Shown piece after piece: positions 17,215-24,844 of a stretch of DNA of 64,000 bases (the stretch's first letter is position 1; each line of letters begins with the position of its first letter). The notes under the pieces are model-generated. The model was not told the origin of the DNA, searched no databases, and saw nothing but the letters and a program-made list of their open reading frames with translations. This stretch comes from Lachnospiraceae bacterium (lineage in GTDB: Bacteria > Bacillota > Clostridia > Lachnospirales > Lachnospiraceae), in NCBI GenBank assembly GCA_014804445.1, contig JAAUZU010000019.1, forward strand, positions 26,004 through 90,003, in the 5' to 3' direction. The position numbers were made by a program, and so were the translations under genes.

Positions 17215-17245
17215 TGTAGAAATCATCCGGTAATTTTGGTATAAT
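17215..17245 (+). promoter_or_regulatory. Promoter of the 77-residue protein/RidA/shikimate kinase unit
   Basis: TGTAGAAA is followed 25 bases later (start to start) by TATAAT. It shares spacing and intervening bases with the promoter at 15761. Confidence 0.5.
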
Positions 17246-17274
17246 GAATACATTAAAGTGAGGGAGGCGCCCAT

Positions 17275-17508
17275 ATGCGTGTAATGGAGTTTAAAATGGA
17301 AAGACCGGGGCTGCTTACGGTCGGACAGAAAATTACGGTGACGGAAGGTGTGCTTCCCAGCAACTACTACTATACCATAGACCCTTCGCTTGCCATGTCC
17401 GGCAATTTTCCGTTCAGGGAGCGCATGCTGGCAAGGGAGGGCGTCGTGCTGGATATAGAGGAAAAAGAAAGAGGCTTTTATGTGACGGCTCAGTTTGAGG
17501 ACGCGTAA
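17275..17508 (+). CDS. Conserved small protein, unknown function
   Basis: 77 residues, ATG behind GAGGGAGG. It is predicted mostly beta (MERPGLLTVGQKITVTEG, EEKERGFYVTAQFEDA), with no membrane helix, signal or metal motif. It opens the unit with ridA and the shikimate kinase gene. I do not recognise a named family, but the composition and ribosome site indicate a real gene. Confidence 0.6.
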   Translation: MRVMEFKMERPGLLTVGQKITVTEGVLPSNYYYTIDPSLAMSGNFPFRERMLAREGVVLDIEEKERGFYVTAQFEDA

Positions 17509-17545
17509 AGTCATGCCGTCAGACGGCAGAATGGAGGAAATGATG

Positions 17546-17920
17546 ATGAAAAAAATTGCAACAGACAAGGCACCGGCAGCAATCGGACCTTACTCTCAGG
17601 GTATTGTGGCAGGAGATTTTTTCTTTGCTTCGGGACAGATACCCATCAACCCTGCGACGGGAGAGATTGAAGGAACAGACATTACGGCACAGGCTGAGCT
17701 TGTCATGAAAAATGTAGGTGAGCTGCTTGCGGCGGCGGGCGCAGACTATACCAAGGTGGTAAAGACGACCTGTTTTTTGGCGGATATGGGAGATTTTGCT
17801 GCGTTTAACGAGGTTTATGCAAAATACTTTACCGAAAAACCGGCAAGAAGCTGCGTAGCAGTCAAGACGCTGCCGAAAAATGTACTTTGTGAGGTGGAGG
17901 TCATTGCCTGCCTTGCATAA
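17546..17920 (+). CDS. ridA: RidA-family 2-iminobutanoate/2-iminopropanoate deaminase
   Basis: 124 residues. Of three consecutive ATGs (17540, 17543, 17546), the last has the best spacing from GGAGG. The family signature is complete: APAAIGPYSQGIV, FFASGQIPINPATGEI, VVKTTCFLADMGDFAAFNEVYAKYF, and ARSCVAVKTLPKNVLCEVEVIA with the conserved arginine. RidA hydrolyses reactive enamine/imine intermediates from PLP enzymes, protecting amino-acid metabolism. It overlaps the following kinase gene. Confidence 0.93.
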   Translation: MKKIATDKAPAAIGPYSQGIVAGDFFFASGQIPINPATGEIEGTDITAQAELVMKNVGELLAAAGADYTKVVKTTCFLADMGDFAAFNEVYAKYFTEKPARSCVAVKTLPKNVLCEVEVIACLA

Positions 17921-18473
17921 GACGAAAAATATCGTTCTGATTGGTATGCCCGGCGTGGGCAAGAGCACCGTCGGCGTTGTTGCTGCAAAAAGAATGGGCA
18001 GCCGTTTTGTGGACGCAGACCTTGTCATTCAGGAAACCTATGGAAAGCTTCTGCATGAGTTGATAGAGGAGCATGGGGTAGACGGCTTCCTGGAACTTGA
18101 AAACCGTGTAAACGCTTCTCTAAACGTAGAAAATACGGTGATTGCAACGGGTGGAAGCGTCTGCTACGGCAGGGAAGCGATGGCACATCTTAAGCAGATT
18201 GGCATTGTGGTGTACTTAAAGCTCAGCTGTGAAGCCCTGACAGAGCGCCTTGGCGATTTAAACGAAAGAGGCGTTGCGTTAAAAGCAGGACAGACGCTTG
18301 AAACGCTGTATCTCGAGCGGGTTCCGCTCTACGAGAAATATGCAGATATTACCGTGGACTGCGAGGGAAAAAGCCTCAGGGAGACTGCGGAAGAGGTCTG
18401 CCGATGTGTGCGCCTGTTTCGCGAAACAGACGATAAAAGGGTATCAGAGGCCCACAGCCTGCCATCAGAATAA
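17904..18473 (+). CDS. aroK: Shikimate kinase
   Basis: Phosphorylates shikimate to shikimate 3-phosphate in aromatic amino-acid synthesis. The P-loop is GMPGVGKST near the N-terminus, followed by the substrate-binding DADLVIQE, then FLELEN and the glycine motif ATGGSVCYG. The start is uncertain: GGAGG lies inside the end of ridA, and TTG codons at 17904 or 17913 are the plausible starts. About 20 residues at the C-terminus extend past the usual family end. Confidence 0.88.
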   Translation: MPALHKTKNIVLIGMPGVGKSTVGVVAAKRMGSRFVDADLVIQETYGKLLHELIEEHGVDGFLELENRVNASLNVENTVIATGGSVCYGREAMAHLKQIGIVVYLKLSCEALTERLGDLNERGVALKAGQTLETLYLERVPLYEKYADITVDCEGKSLRETAEEVCRCVRLFRETDDKRVSEAHSLPSE

Positions 18474-18535
18474 AAACCGAAAAAAAGTATACAATAATCC
18501 ATGATTCTAAATAACCTGTAAGGAGGAGTTAGGTC

Positions 18536-18892
18536 ATGGATTATTTTAATGCATTCTGGGTGGGCGGGCTTATCTGCGCTCTGGTTCAGATTTTAATGGA
18601 AAAAACGAAGATGCTGCCGGGACGTATCATGGTGCTTTTGGTGTGTTTGGGTGCTTTTATCAGCGTGTTCGGCTGGTATGATCCTTTTGTGGAATTTGCG
18701 GGGGCGGGCGCGTCGGTTCCGCTGCTCGGTTTTGGAAATGTGCTGATGAAAGGCGTGAAGGAAGGATTGGAGCAGGCGGGCGTGCTGGGACTGTTTCAGG
18801 GCGGGTTCAAGGCAGGTGCGGTAGGCTGCAGCGCGGCGTTAATCTTTGGTCTTCTGGCAGCTTTTGTATTTAATCCCAAAATGAAAAAATAA
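18536..18892 (+). CDS. spoVAE: Stage V sporulation protein AE (SpoVAEb type)
   Basis: 118 residues, ATG behind AAGGAGGAG. It has four membrane helices in the SpoVAC/SpoVAE family pattern: FWVGGLICALVQILMEKTKMLPGRIMV, the highly conserved VEFAGAGASVPLLGFGN, then KGVKEGLEQAGVLGLFQGGF. It takes part in dipicolinate and calcium handling during spore formation, with SpoVAD encoded 2.8 kb upstream. The 34-bp attachment repeat of the integrated element begins 21 bp after its stop. Confidence 0.92.
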   Translation: MDYFNAFWVGGLICALVQILMEKTKMLPGRIMVLLVCLGAFISVFGWYDPFVEFAGAGASVPLLGFGNVLMKGVKEGLEQAGVLGLFQGGFKAGAVGCSAALIFGLLAAFVFNPKMKK

Positions 18893-18913
18893 AAAGCCGA
18901 AGAAAAACGAAAA

Positions 18914-18947
18914 TTTATGAAGAGAATATTAATCTTTTTTTAAGATG
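18914..18947 (+). other. Left attachment site (attL)
   Basis: 34 bp from TTTATGAAGAGAATATTAAT to TTTAAGATG, identical to 29796-29829. It lies between spoVAE and the integrase gene. Confidence 0.85.
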
Positions 18948-18991
18948 TAGGTTTCATGAAATCCAGTAAATACGGCATTTTTGTAGAAAGA

Positions 18992-19016
18992 GTGTTACTA
19001 GTAATGTCACTAGTAG
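18992..19016 (+). repeat. Left subterminal repeat, possible integrase arm site
   Basis: Two tandem copies of TGTYACTAGTA, 45 bp inside attL. The same tandem pair occurs near the right end at 29679-29703 in the same direction, with two base differences. Confidence 0.6.
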
Positions 19017-19045
19017 AAAACAGGGGCGGAACGCATTAGATGTGT

Positions 19046-20221
19046 TTATACCCCTGTTTTTATGGCTTCGACTGCTGCCTTGAGCTGTTCTAAATCTTTG
19101 TGTGTGTATACGGTTTCGTTGATGTCCTGTCCCTTGTGCCCCATGAGTTTATACCGGACTGTACGCTCAACGCCGGCACGGTCAAGCAGCACATTGAAGG
19201 TATGGCGGCAGTCGTGGGGCGTATGTTCTGTCAGGATACCGCAGGAGCGCAGGGCTTCGTTGAAAAATTCCCTGTACCGTGCTTCTGTTATGCTGTCTGT
19301 GCCGGTGTGGTAAATAAGGCTGTCAAAGCGTCGGTCATGCCTGCAGCATACCATGTCATATATGGCTGAATGGATCGGAACGGTTCTGTTACGGCTGTAG
19401 CGGTTCTTTAGACCGCCCGTGAAGGTACGTGCTTCAAGGTTGATGTCATCAAGCGGCATGCATGCAAGCTCGTTAATCCGGAAGCCCGAGTAGCAGTATA
19501 TCAGGATAGTGTCCACAAAGGGAATTTCCCTGTGAGCCCAGAGCGCCTGCAGTTCATCAGGCGTAAAAGGAACGCCGTGCACGTCATCATCAGCCTTGCT
19601 TATCGTCACGTACTGCGAATAGTCTTTCGGTACAAGCTCGAACTGTATGGCATATTTGTACATCTGCCGGAAAAGGTTCCGCATGTGCTCAAGCGTGGCG
19701 TGTGAAAGTTCCTGCAGGTCAAGCAGCGTCTGCAGATCAACCGCGCGTATGTCCCACATGGGCATATTGTGGAGGGCAGCGCATTTTTTGTATGCCGCCA
19801 TGGCACAGTATTGGGCGCTGGTCTTTTTGCCTGCTGCCGCGAACGGTTCTTTGTACTTCCAGAGGTACCATGAAGCGAACACCTCGCTGAACAGCTTCTT
19901 TCTGTCCTGTGGATTATATGGCGCCTTGTTGTATTCTGCAAGGGCAATTTCCGCGCTTACCCTGTCCGGATAGCAGGCAAGCACATCATAGACGGGGTAG
20001 CCATCCTCATTGATACGGGTATTGACGCGTACCTGATACGGGTTCTTCCGCTTACCGGACAGTTTCACCACCGTGCCGGATCCGTTGGGACGCCGCTTTT
20101 TTGCTTTCCTGCTTATAACAGGCCTGCCGGCAGCAGGCGACAGGGGAAAGCCGCAGTGCGGGCAGAGGTAAGCCCTGTTGCTTATGCTGCCGGAGCACTC
20201 AGGGCATTGTGTCAGTGGCAT
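19046..20221 (-). CDS. Tyrosine recombinase (integrase) with N-terminal zinc ribbon
   Basis: 391 residues. The N-terminus is a zinc ribbon (CPECSGSISNRAYLCPHCG, residues 6-24), unusual before the arm-binding domain. The core-binding region spans about residues 108-205. The catalytic set is visible: R248 in YSGFRINEL, K272, H336-x-x-R339 in HDCRHTFN, H362 in MGHKG and the nucleophile Y372 in YTHKD. The gene reads toward the left attachment site, as is usual. It is predicted to integrate and, with help, excise the element. Confidence 0.93.
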   Translation of the reverse strand: MPLTQCPECSGSISNRAYLCPHCGFPLSPAAGRPVISRKAKKRRPNGSGTVVKLSGKRKNPYQVRVNTRINEDGYPVYDVLACYPDRVSAEIALAEYNKAPYNPQDRKKLFSEVFASWYLWKYKEPFAAAGKKTSAQYCAMAAYKKCAALHNMPMWDIRAVDLQTLLDLQELSHATLEHMRNLFRQMYKYAIQFELVPKDYSQYVTISKADDDVHGVPFTPDELQALWAHREIPFVDTILIYCYSGFRINELACMPLDDINLEARTFTGGLKNRYSRNRTVPIHSAIYDMVCCRHDRRFDSLIYHTGTDSITEARYREFFNEALRSCGILTEHTPHDCRHTFNVLLDRAGVERTVRYKLMGHKGQDINETVYTHKDLEQLKAAVEAIKTGV

Positions 20222-20259
20222 GTTATCACGCTCCTATCTGCAAAAGGGTATAAAAAATA

Positions 20260-20385
20260 CACCTGTACAAAACAGGTGCAGGAATGGTATAATATGTCTG
20301 TGAGGTGGCATATATACCGGCTGCAAGTGCCTGTATAGTCCTATCAGTGCGGTTCCTGTTGGCGCGGGAACCGCATTATTTATTG
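20260..20385 (+). ncRNA. Possible short transcript with operator palindrome
   Basis: A palindrome CACCTGT-ACAAA-ACAGGTG overlaps the region where a -35 would lie, and TATAAT follows near 20290. Downstream, GCGGTTCC and GGGAACCGC form a hairpin followed by ATTATTTATT. It contains no convincing reading frame. It may be a regulated small RNA or an untranslated leader. Confidence 0.35.
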
Positions 20386-20411
20386 ACTTTTGAACGTCAT
20401 ATTGCTATAAT
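20383..20411 (+). promoter_or_regulatory. Strong promoter of the antitoxin RNA
   Basis: TTGACT, 17 bases, TATAAT, with TGC directly before the -10 (extended -10). Confidence 0.75.
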
Positions 20412-20417
20412 ATGCTT

Positions 20418-20524
20418 GACAAGAGAGCCGAAAGCTAGAACACACCTAGCCGCCGGCAATGGTGAAACTACAAAAAGTAGTGCCTTACCTTACCAGGGCG
20501 GGGGCGCTACTTTTTGCGTTTTTT
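20418..20524 (+). ncRNA. Antisense RNA antitoxin, type I (TxpA/RatA-like layout)
   Basis: A transcript of about 107 nt from the strong promoter at 20383, ending in the terminator AAAAAGTAG ... CTACTTTTTGCGTTTTTT. An inner hairpin GCTAG/CTAGC is present. Its 3' end overlaps the end of the small hydrophobic toxin gene on the other strand, so the two RNAs are complementary there. That is the arrangement of type I systems in which the antitoxin RNA pairs with the toxin mRNA 3' end. Confidence 0.65.
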
Positions 20525-20596
20525 AATGGTCAAAACAAGAGTTATAACCGCGCAAAGCATAATTACAAAAGTGAATAAATCGCTGTATGTAACCAT
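20507..20596 (-). CDS. Holin-like type I toxin peptide
   Basis: 29 residues with one membrane helix and a basic tail: MVTYSDLFTFVIMLCAVITL, then VLTIKKRKK. The MVTYSDLF start is the hallmark of the putative holin-like toxin family of Firmicutes. ATG at 20596, eight bases after GGGAG. Overproduction of such peptides damages the membrane. It probably stabilises the integrated element. The stop lies within the terminator shared with the antisense RNA. Confidence 0.8.
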   Translation of the reverse strand: MVTYSDLFTFVIMLCAVITLVLTIKKRKK

Positions 20597-20703
20597 CGCA
20601 CCAGCTCCCTTCCTTAAATGTCCGGCAACTGGCATATCGCCCTTTCGGCTCCCCTGGCAAGCATATTATGTTTTCATGGTGCGGTTCTGTCTGATGTTTT
20701 TGC

Positions 20704-20815
20704 TATAATACACTTAGCGGGTGTCATGCCAGTATGGGGATATAAAAGAATGCAGCCATTCGCAACCCATGCCGAAGCCTTTGAGGGGGTCACGAATAAC
20801 TGCATTCTTTTATGC
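20704..20815 (+). ncRNA. Possible second small RNA
   Basis: An extended -10 (TGCTATAAT) at 20701-20709 precedes about 100 nt ending in a 15-bp stem, ATAAAAGAATGCAG/CTGCATTCTTTTAT, which can act as a terminator on either strand. No frame is evident, and the -35 is weak. Confidence 0.35.
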
Positions 20816-20927
20816 TTAGTATAAAGGAATTGCTTCCAAAAGTCAATAAGAACATAAATGCTAGTGGCTGGAATGGTTGCCCCCTCTGGGGCTTGTAAGT
20901 ATATTATATTGTCAATGTATTTTAAGA

Positions 20928-21503
20928 TTAGGCTTGCGGTGGCTCAGCATACCTAAGATCCATATCAGAATAACAGTGTTCTAATAATATTTCAACTAGA
21001 GCACTTTGTTCATTGGTTTTTAGCGAGAGGAAACATGACAAAACTATTATTGCATTTGACATGTTGTAATTTGGTTTAGTTAAAAGTATTTTTAAAAGAG
21101 AGTCTTCTAAATCATCATGAGTTTTTCGACTGTAGTCTAATTGTCGATTTATATCGTTCATTTTAGATAGAGCTGTTCTATGAATTTCTATTTTTTGAAA
21201 AATTTTTTCTCTTTCTATATTCGAAAATATTTTGTGGTTTGCCATTACTTCTATTAATCCATAGTCTGTTACGGAATATTCAAGACCCAGTTGCATATAT
21301 TGCTCGTGTGAATCAGGTATTATTTCATTGATTGTTACATTGAGGGCATCGGCGATTTTTTGTATGGTTTCTATTTTGGGATTAGCTTTATTGCTTTCAA
21401 ATTGCCCTATAGCAGCTTGCGAAACACCTAATTTTTCTCCTAGTTGTTTTTGCGTAAAGCCTTTTTCTTTTCTAATCTTTTTAATACTTTCGCCAAAATT
21501 CAT
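20928..21503 (-). CDS. CI-like XRE repressor of the integrated element
   Basis: 191 residues. The N-terminal XRE domain (FGESIKKIRKEKGFTQKQLGEKL, VSQAAIGQFESNKANPKIETI) is followed by a helical C-terminal domain without the Ser-Lys LexA-type protease motif. Derepression probably therefore needs an anti-repressor rather than self-cleavage. It is divergent from the Cro-like gene across a promoter region with palindromes. The region is AT-rich compared with its neighbours. Confidence 0.85.
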   Translation of the reverse strand: MNFGESIKKIRKEKGFTQKQLGEKLGVSQAAIGQFESNKANPKIETIQKIADALNVTINEIIPDSHEQYMQLGLEYSVTDYGLIEVMANHKIFSNIEREKIFQKIEIHRTALSKMNDINRQLDYSRKTHDDLEDSLLKILLTKPNYNMSNAIIVLSCFLSLKTNEQSALVEILLEHCYSDMDLRYAEPPQA

Positions 21504-21576
21504 AACATCACCTACTTTCAGTGAAATAATAACATATTTAGCAAAAGAAAAAAAGAGAAAACTTATATTTTTGACA

Positions 21577-21632
21577 TTGACAAAAGTTTTAACTTATGAT
21601 AAATTGATAATAACATAAGTTTAGACTTATGT
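21577..21632 (+). promoter_or_regulatory. Rightward promoter and operator of the CI/Cro switch
   Basis: TTGACA, 17 bases, TAAATT, followed at 21613-21632 by a perfect palindrome ACATAAGTTTAGACTTATGT. Related AACTTAT half-sites lie within the spacer, which suggests several operators for the CI-like protein. Confidence 0.7.
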
Positions 21633-21665
21633 CAACAATAAAAGATGAGGAAAGGAGATAAGTAA

Positions 21666-21857
21666 ATGAAACTCAGCAGAGAGAAAATAAATGTTGAGAT
21701 GGCACGAAAGAAGATGACAGTTACATCCTTGGCTGAGACTTACGGGGTAAGCAGGGCAAGAATTAATGTCATCTTGAACCAAAGGGAAGTATCTGTAGTT
21801 TCTGCTGGACGGTTGGCTGAAGCTCTAGGTGTGGACGTGACGGAAATCATTGAATAG
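21666..21857 (+). CDS. Cro-like XRE regulator
   Basis: 63 residues, almost entirely a helix-turn-helix (INVEMARKKMTVTSLAETYG, VSRARINVILNQREVS). ATG behind GGAAAGGAG. It is the first rightward gene, opposite the CI-like repressor, as expected for the early gene of a lysogeny switch. A 14-bp perfect palindrome GTGCGACGTCGCAC lies at its stop codon. Confidence 0.82.
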   Translation: MKLSREKINVEMARKKMTVTSLAETYGVSRARINVILNQREVSVVSAGRLAEALGVDVTEIIE

Positions 21858-21887
21858 TGCGACGTCGCACAACTGAAAGGAGAATAC

Positions 21888-22013
21888 ATGCAACAATTTT
21901 ATGACTGTCTATCGTGCCGCTGGCGCTACATGCATTTTCCAAACATGGACGATTTTGAAATATCTATGCAGGAATGCCTTTGCAACGGTGAGGACTACGA
22001 AGAAGAGCAGTAA
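21888..22013 (+). CDS. Small Cys-rich element protein
   Basis: 41 residues from an ATG behind AAAGGAGAATAC. It has paired cysteines, CLSC near the N-terminus and CLC near the C-terminus, suggesting a small metal-binding knuckle, and an acidic tail EDYEEEQ. The function is unknown. The strong ribosome site and position in the early rightward operon support a real gene. Confidence 0.6.
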   Translation: MQQFYDCLSCRWRYMHFPNMDDFEISMQECLCNGEDYEEEQ

Positions 22014-22066
22014 AGGGAATTCTGCAGCAGTACATAACGGCGCAGGCGGAAGGGAAAGGAGAAAGC

Positions 22067-22208
22067 GTCTTACAGGAAGCACCACATTCCATAGGACTGT
22101 TGCCGGAACCGGCAAAACAGAAACGCCCTGCAGGAAGCACCACCTTCCGCAGGGCAGAGCAGGAACAAAAGAAAAAGCCCCGTAAGAAGCACCACCTTCC
22201 CACGGGGC
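22067..22208. repeat. Three short hairpins with GCACCAC loops
   Basis: Three units at 22067-22097, 22125-22155 and 22177-22208 share GGAAGCACCACCTTCC-like centres. They have different but self-complementary flanks (GTCTTA/TAGGAC, GCCCTGC/GCAGGGC, GCCCCGT/ACGGGGC). A fourth lies inside the DnaC-like gene at 25742-25773. They could act as RNA stability elements or attenuators. Confidence 0.65.
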
Positions 22209-22353
22209 GGCTGCCGGAAACCGGCAACACAGATTATACGCACCTATACAGCTATACAGCCCAACCGGAAGGGAAAGGAGATATAGTGGATAGGCACTTT
22301 ACGCATTTACATGATAGCACAGGAAACCAAAAAAGGAAAGGAGAATTTTCAAA

Positions 22354-22668
22354 ATGGCATTTCTGAAAATCGAACAGGAAACTTTGATAAGCTTCAATGC
22401 CGGAGAGGACACAGCCGAGCTTTACACGGCTGATCCTGTCATGATTCGGAAGATGGATAAGCTGGTAAGCGAAAACCCCGAACAGTTTAAGGGTGAAGTC
22501 CATTCGAGGTATCAGGGCAAGGTGTATGCAATGAATTACATACTTCCCAAAAGGTTCATCAGCATAAGGACAAAAGACATTGTGCGAAACACAACAGAGA
22601 AGCAGAGAGAAAGGGCACGGGAGCAACTGATTAAATATCATGCTTTAAGACATGCCGAATTTAATTAG
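22354..22668 (+). CDS. Conserved element protein, unknown function
   Basis: 104 residues, ATG behind AAAGGAGAATTTTC. The central pattern (AELYTADPVMIRKMDKLVSENPEQFKG, YILPKRFISIRT) recurs in small proteins of clostridial phages and conjugative elements from memory, but has no assigned function. The C-terminus is basic (EKQRERAREQLIKYHALRH). It is part of the rightward early region. Confidence 0.65.
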   Translation: MAFLKIEQETLISFNAGEDTAELYTADPVMIRKMDKLVSENPEQFKGEVHSRYQGKVYAMNYILPKRFISIRTKDIVRNTTEKQRERAREQLIKYHALRHAEFN

Positions 22669-22957
22669 TTTCTTGGCAAGCAATCCATAGCAAGCAATTT
22701 AAAATTGTTTCAAGGTAAAAAGTATCGCATAAAGTTTTTGTATCTTTTTTTATGGTTTGCGAACCATAGAAAAGGTTATCTGTAATGCGGCAGCAGGACA
22801 AGGCAGGCGGAGAAGCAGGACAGAATATTAATAATTGTTAAGGTGATAGGCCCAAAATCCGCACGAAAATACAGCCTAGGCATAAATTACAGCCTAAAAG
22901 ATTTTAAACAGGATTTGACGCTTGAAACAAGCGTGTACAGGGAAAGGGGGTGCTTTT
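22669..22957. other. Gap without a supported gene
   Basis: AT-rich sequence between two early genes, with no convincing frame or strong hairpin. A short imperfect repeat of CAGCCTA near 22873-22895 (CAGCCTAGGCATAAATTACAGCCTA) could be a protein-binding or replication-related site, but this is speculative. Confidence 0.3.
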
Positions 22958-23185
22958 ATGGTATGTGCCATGGTTGACAAGATAATCGCCGCAATGACGG
23001 CTTCCTGCATGAGTCCGAAGGAGATAGCGGACAGCGCAGGCGTCAGCATAAACATTGTGTACCGGATACGGCGCGGCTATCTGGTAAAGATGGACAGGTT
23101 CGGGAAGGTATGCAGGGCGCTGGGAATCAATGCAGAGGAGTACATAGACTACGGGCGGCTTAAAAAGCAGAAAGGAGGCGGATAG
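22958..23185 (+). CDS. Small HTH protein
   Basis: 75 residues from the ATG at 22958, about eight bases after GGAAAGGGGG; the longer TTG-started frame is less likely. A compact XRE-type helix-turn-helix (MSPKEIADSAGVSINIVYRI, then AEEYIDY) makes up the protein. It sits two bases before the ERF gene in the replication/recombination operon. It may be an excisionase-like or accessory regulator. Confidence 0.7.
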   Translation: MVCAMVDKIIAAMTASCMSPKEIADSAGVSINIVYRIRRGYLVKMDRFGKVCRALGINAEEYIDYGRLKKQKGGG

Positions 23186-23187
23186 GA

Positions 23188-23958
23188 ATGCCGAAGGAGG
23201 AATTTAAGAACGTATGGCAGAAGCTGCTTTACGTGCAGAAGAACCTGAAAGCCCCAAAGGGGCAGTATAACCGCTTCGGTGAATACCATTACCGGAGCTG
23301 TGAGGACATACAGGAGGCACTCAAGCCGCTTCTTGGCGATGTGGGGGCTGTGCTCCTGCTGAATGATGAAATTGTGCAGCAGGGGGATAGGTACTACATA
23401 AAGGCTGCTGCCATGTTCCTTGACGTGGAGAGCGGGGAAAGCGTGAGCAACACGGCATATGCAAGGGAGTGCGACAGCCGCCCGAAGATGGACACGGCGC
23501 AGATAACGGGCTCCTGCAGCAGCTACGCTCGCAAATATGCCCTTAACGGCCTGTTCTGCATAGACGATTCACGGGACCCCGACACCATGGACAACAGCGG
23601 AGCAGGGCAGCAGGAACGGAAGGAGCCGCCCCGGGAGAAGAAAGCGCCGCGGCAGCAGGTACCAAAGGAACCGCAGCAGGGCGCCCAGCGGCAGCAGGCA
23701 GCAAGAAGGAAGCCGCAGGCAGTAAGCGCGGAACACCTGCTTATGCTGGAGGACGAGGCAAGGCGCACGGGAACGGAGCTGACGAAAGTATGCGGCCGGT
23801 ATGGAGTAGGCAGCATATCAGAGCTGACAGAGGAGCAGTACAGGCGCGCAATGTCCGCATTCAGCAAGATGGACAGCCTGCCGCCTCCGGCACAGGACGA
23901 ACAGCTTGAGCTGTTCAGTGGCATAGAAGGATATGAGGGAAGCCTCCCGTTTGCGTAG
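23188..23958 (+). CDS. ERF-family single-strand annealing protein
   Basis: 256 residues. The N-terminal 130 residues match the ERF family (FKNVWQKLLYVQKNLKAPKG, RFGEYHYRSCEDIQEALKP, AQITGSCSSYARKYALNGLF). A Gln/Arg/Pro-rich linker follows, then a C-terminal part with the helical segment YGVGSISELTEEQYRRAMSA. ERF proteins anneal complementary strands in phage recombination and circularisation. It is the first large gene of the replication block, followed directly by the DnaD-like and DnaC-like genes. Confidence 0.88.
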   Translation: MPKEEFKNVWQKLLYVQKNLKAPKGQYNRFGEYHYRSCEDIQEALKPLLGDVGAVLLLNDEIVQQGDRYYIKAAAMFLDVESGESVSNTAYARECDSRPKMDTAQITGSCSSYARKYALNGLFCIDDSRDPDTMDNSGAGQQERKEPPREKKAPRQQVPKEPQQGAQRQQAARRKPQAVSAEHLLMLEDEARRTGTELTKVCGRYGVGSISELTEEQYRRAMSAFSKMDSLPPPAQDEQLELFSGIEGYEGSLPFA

Positions 23959-23977
23959 GGAGGGGAAAGGAAGGAAA

Positions 23978-24832
23978 ATGGCAAACCGAAGAATGTTCAG
24001 CCTCGACGTGGTGAACACGGATAAATTCATGGACATGCCCATATCAGCGCAGTGCCTGTATTTCCACATGGGAATGAGGGCGGACGATGACGGGTTTGTT
24101 TCTTCACCCAGACAGGTGATTAAAGCAGTAAACTGCACAAATGACGATTTGAAAATATTGATATCAAAGGGCTATGTGATACCGTTTGAAACGGGAATTA
24201 TTGTAATAAGGCATTGGAAAAAGAATAATTACATACCGATTGACAGATACCGGAAAACCCAATATACAGAGGAAAGAAGCCATTTAGAGCTGGCAGAAAA
24301 TGTATACAGACTGGATACTGAATGTATGCAATCTGTATCCAATATGTATCCGCAGTATAGATTAAGTAAGGATATAGTTAGATTAGATAAGGATAATATA
24401 ACTATACAAGATACTATAAGCACAGAGTTACAAGATGATTCACTTCAAAACAGTGGAAAAGAACAAACCGCCCAAGAACCACCGGAGCCTAAAAGCGGAA
24501 TCCTGCTGCCGCTGAACGATAAAAGCCTTTACGATGTACCGGAGGGCAAAATAAGCATGTGGGCGGAAACCTATCCCGCTGTTGATGTAAAACAGGAACT
24601 CCGTAAAATGGCGGCATGGCTTGACAGCAATCCAACGAAGCGGAAAACGCGCAGGGGGATTGAGCGCTTTATCAATAACTGGCTTTCACGGCAGCAGGAC
24701 AGGGGCGGCAGCAGCACAGGCGGCACATACAGGGACAGGCAGCAGGGCATGAAACCGGCCGCAGGGCTTCCACAGGAAACGTATGCAGGGCTTGGGAAGC
24801 GTCAGCCTTCGCCTGATGACCCGTTCCAGTAA
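23978..24832 (+). CDS. DnaD-like phage replication initiator
   Basis: Start at 23978 behind GGAAAGGAAGG. About 284 residues. The N-terminal winged-helix region (MANRRMFSLDVVNTDKFMDM, YFHMGMRADDDGFV, HWKKNNYIPIDRY) is the pattern of phage replisome organisers. The C-terminal third contains the helical segment RKMAAWLDSNPTKRKTRRGI ending in FINNWLSRQQ, common in these proteins. It probably binds the element's origin and recruits the DnaC-like loader encoded next. The central stretch is AT-rich and low-complexity, where the origin might lie. Confidence 0.82.
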   Translation: MANRRMFSLDVVNTDKFMDMPISAQCLYFHMGMRADDDGFVSSPRQVIKAVNCTNDDLKILISKGYVIPFETGIIVIRHWKKNNYIPIDRYRKTQYTEERSHLELAENVYRLDTECMQSVSNMYPQYRLSKDIVRLDKDNITIQDTISTELQDDSLQNSGKEQTAQEPPEPKSGILLPLNDKSLYDVPEGKISMWAETYPAVDVKQELRKMAAWLDSNPTKRKTRRGIERFINNWLSRQQDRGGSSTGGTYRDRQQGMKPAAGLPQETYAGLGKRQPSPDDPFQ

Positions 24833-24844
24833 GGGGGTGCAGGC

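Noticed and set aside
22067..22208. CRISPR array
   Set aside because: Only three units with different flanking stems, irregular spacing and no cas genes nearby.
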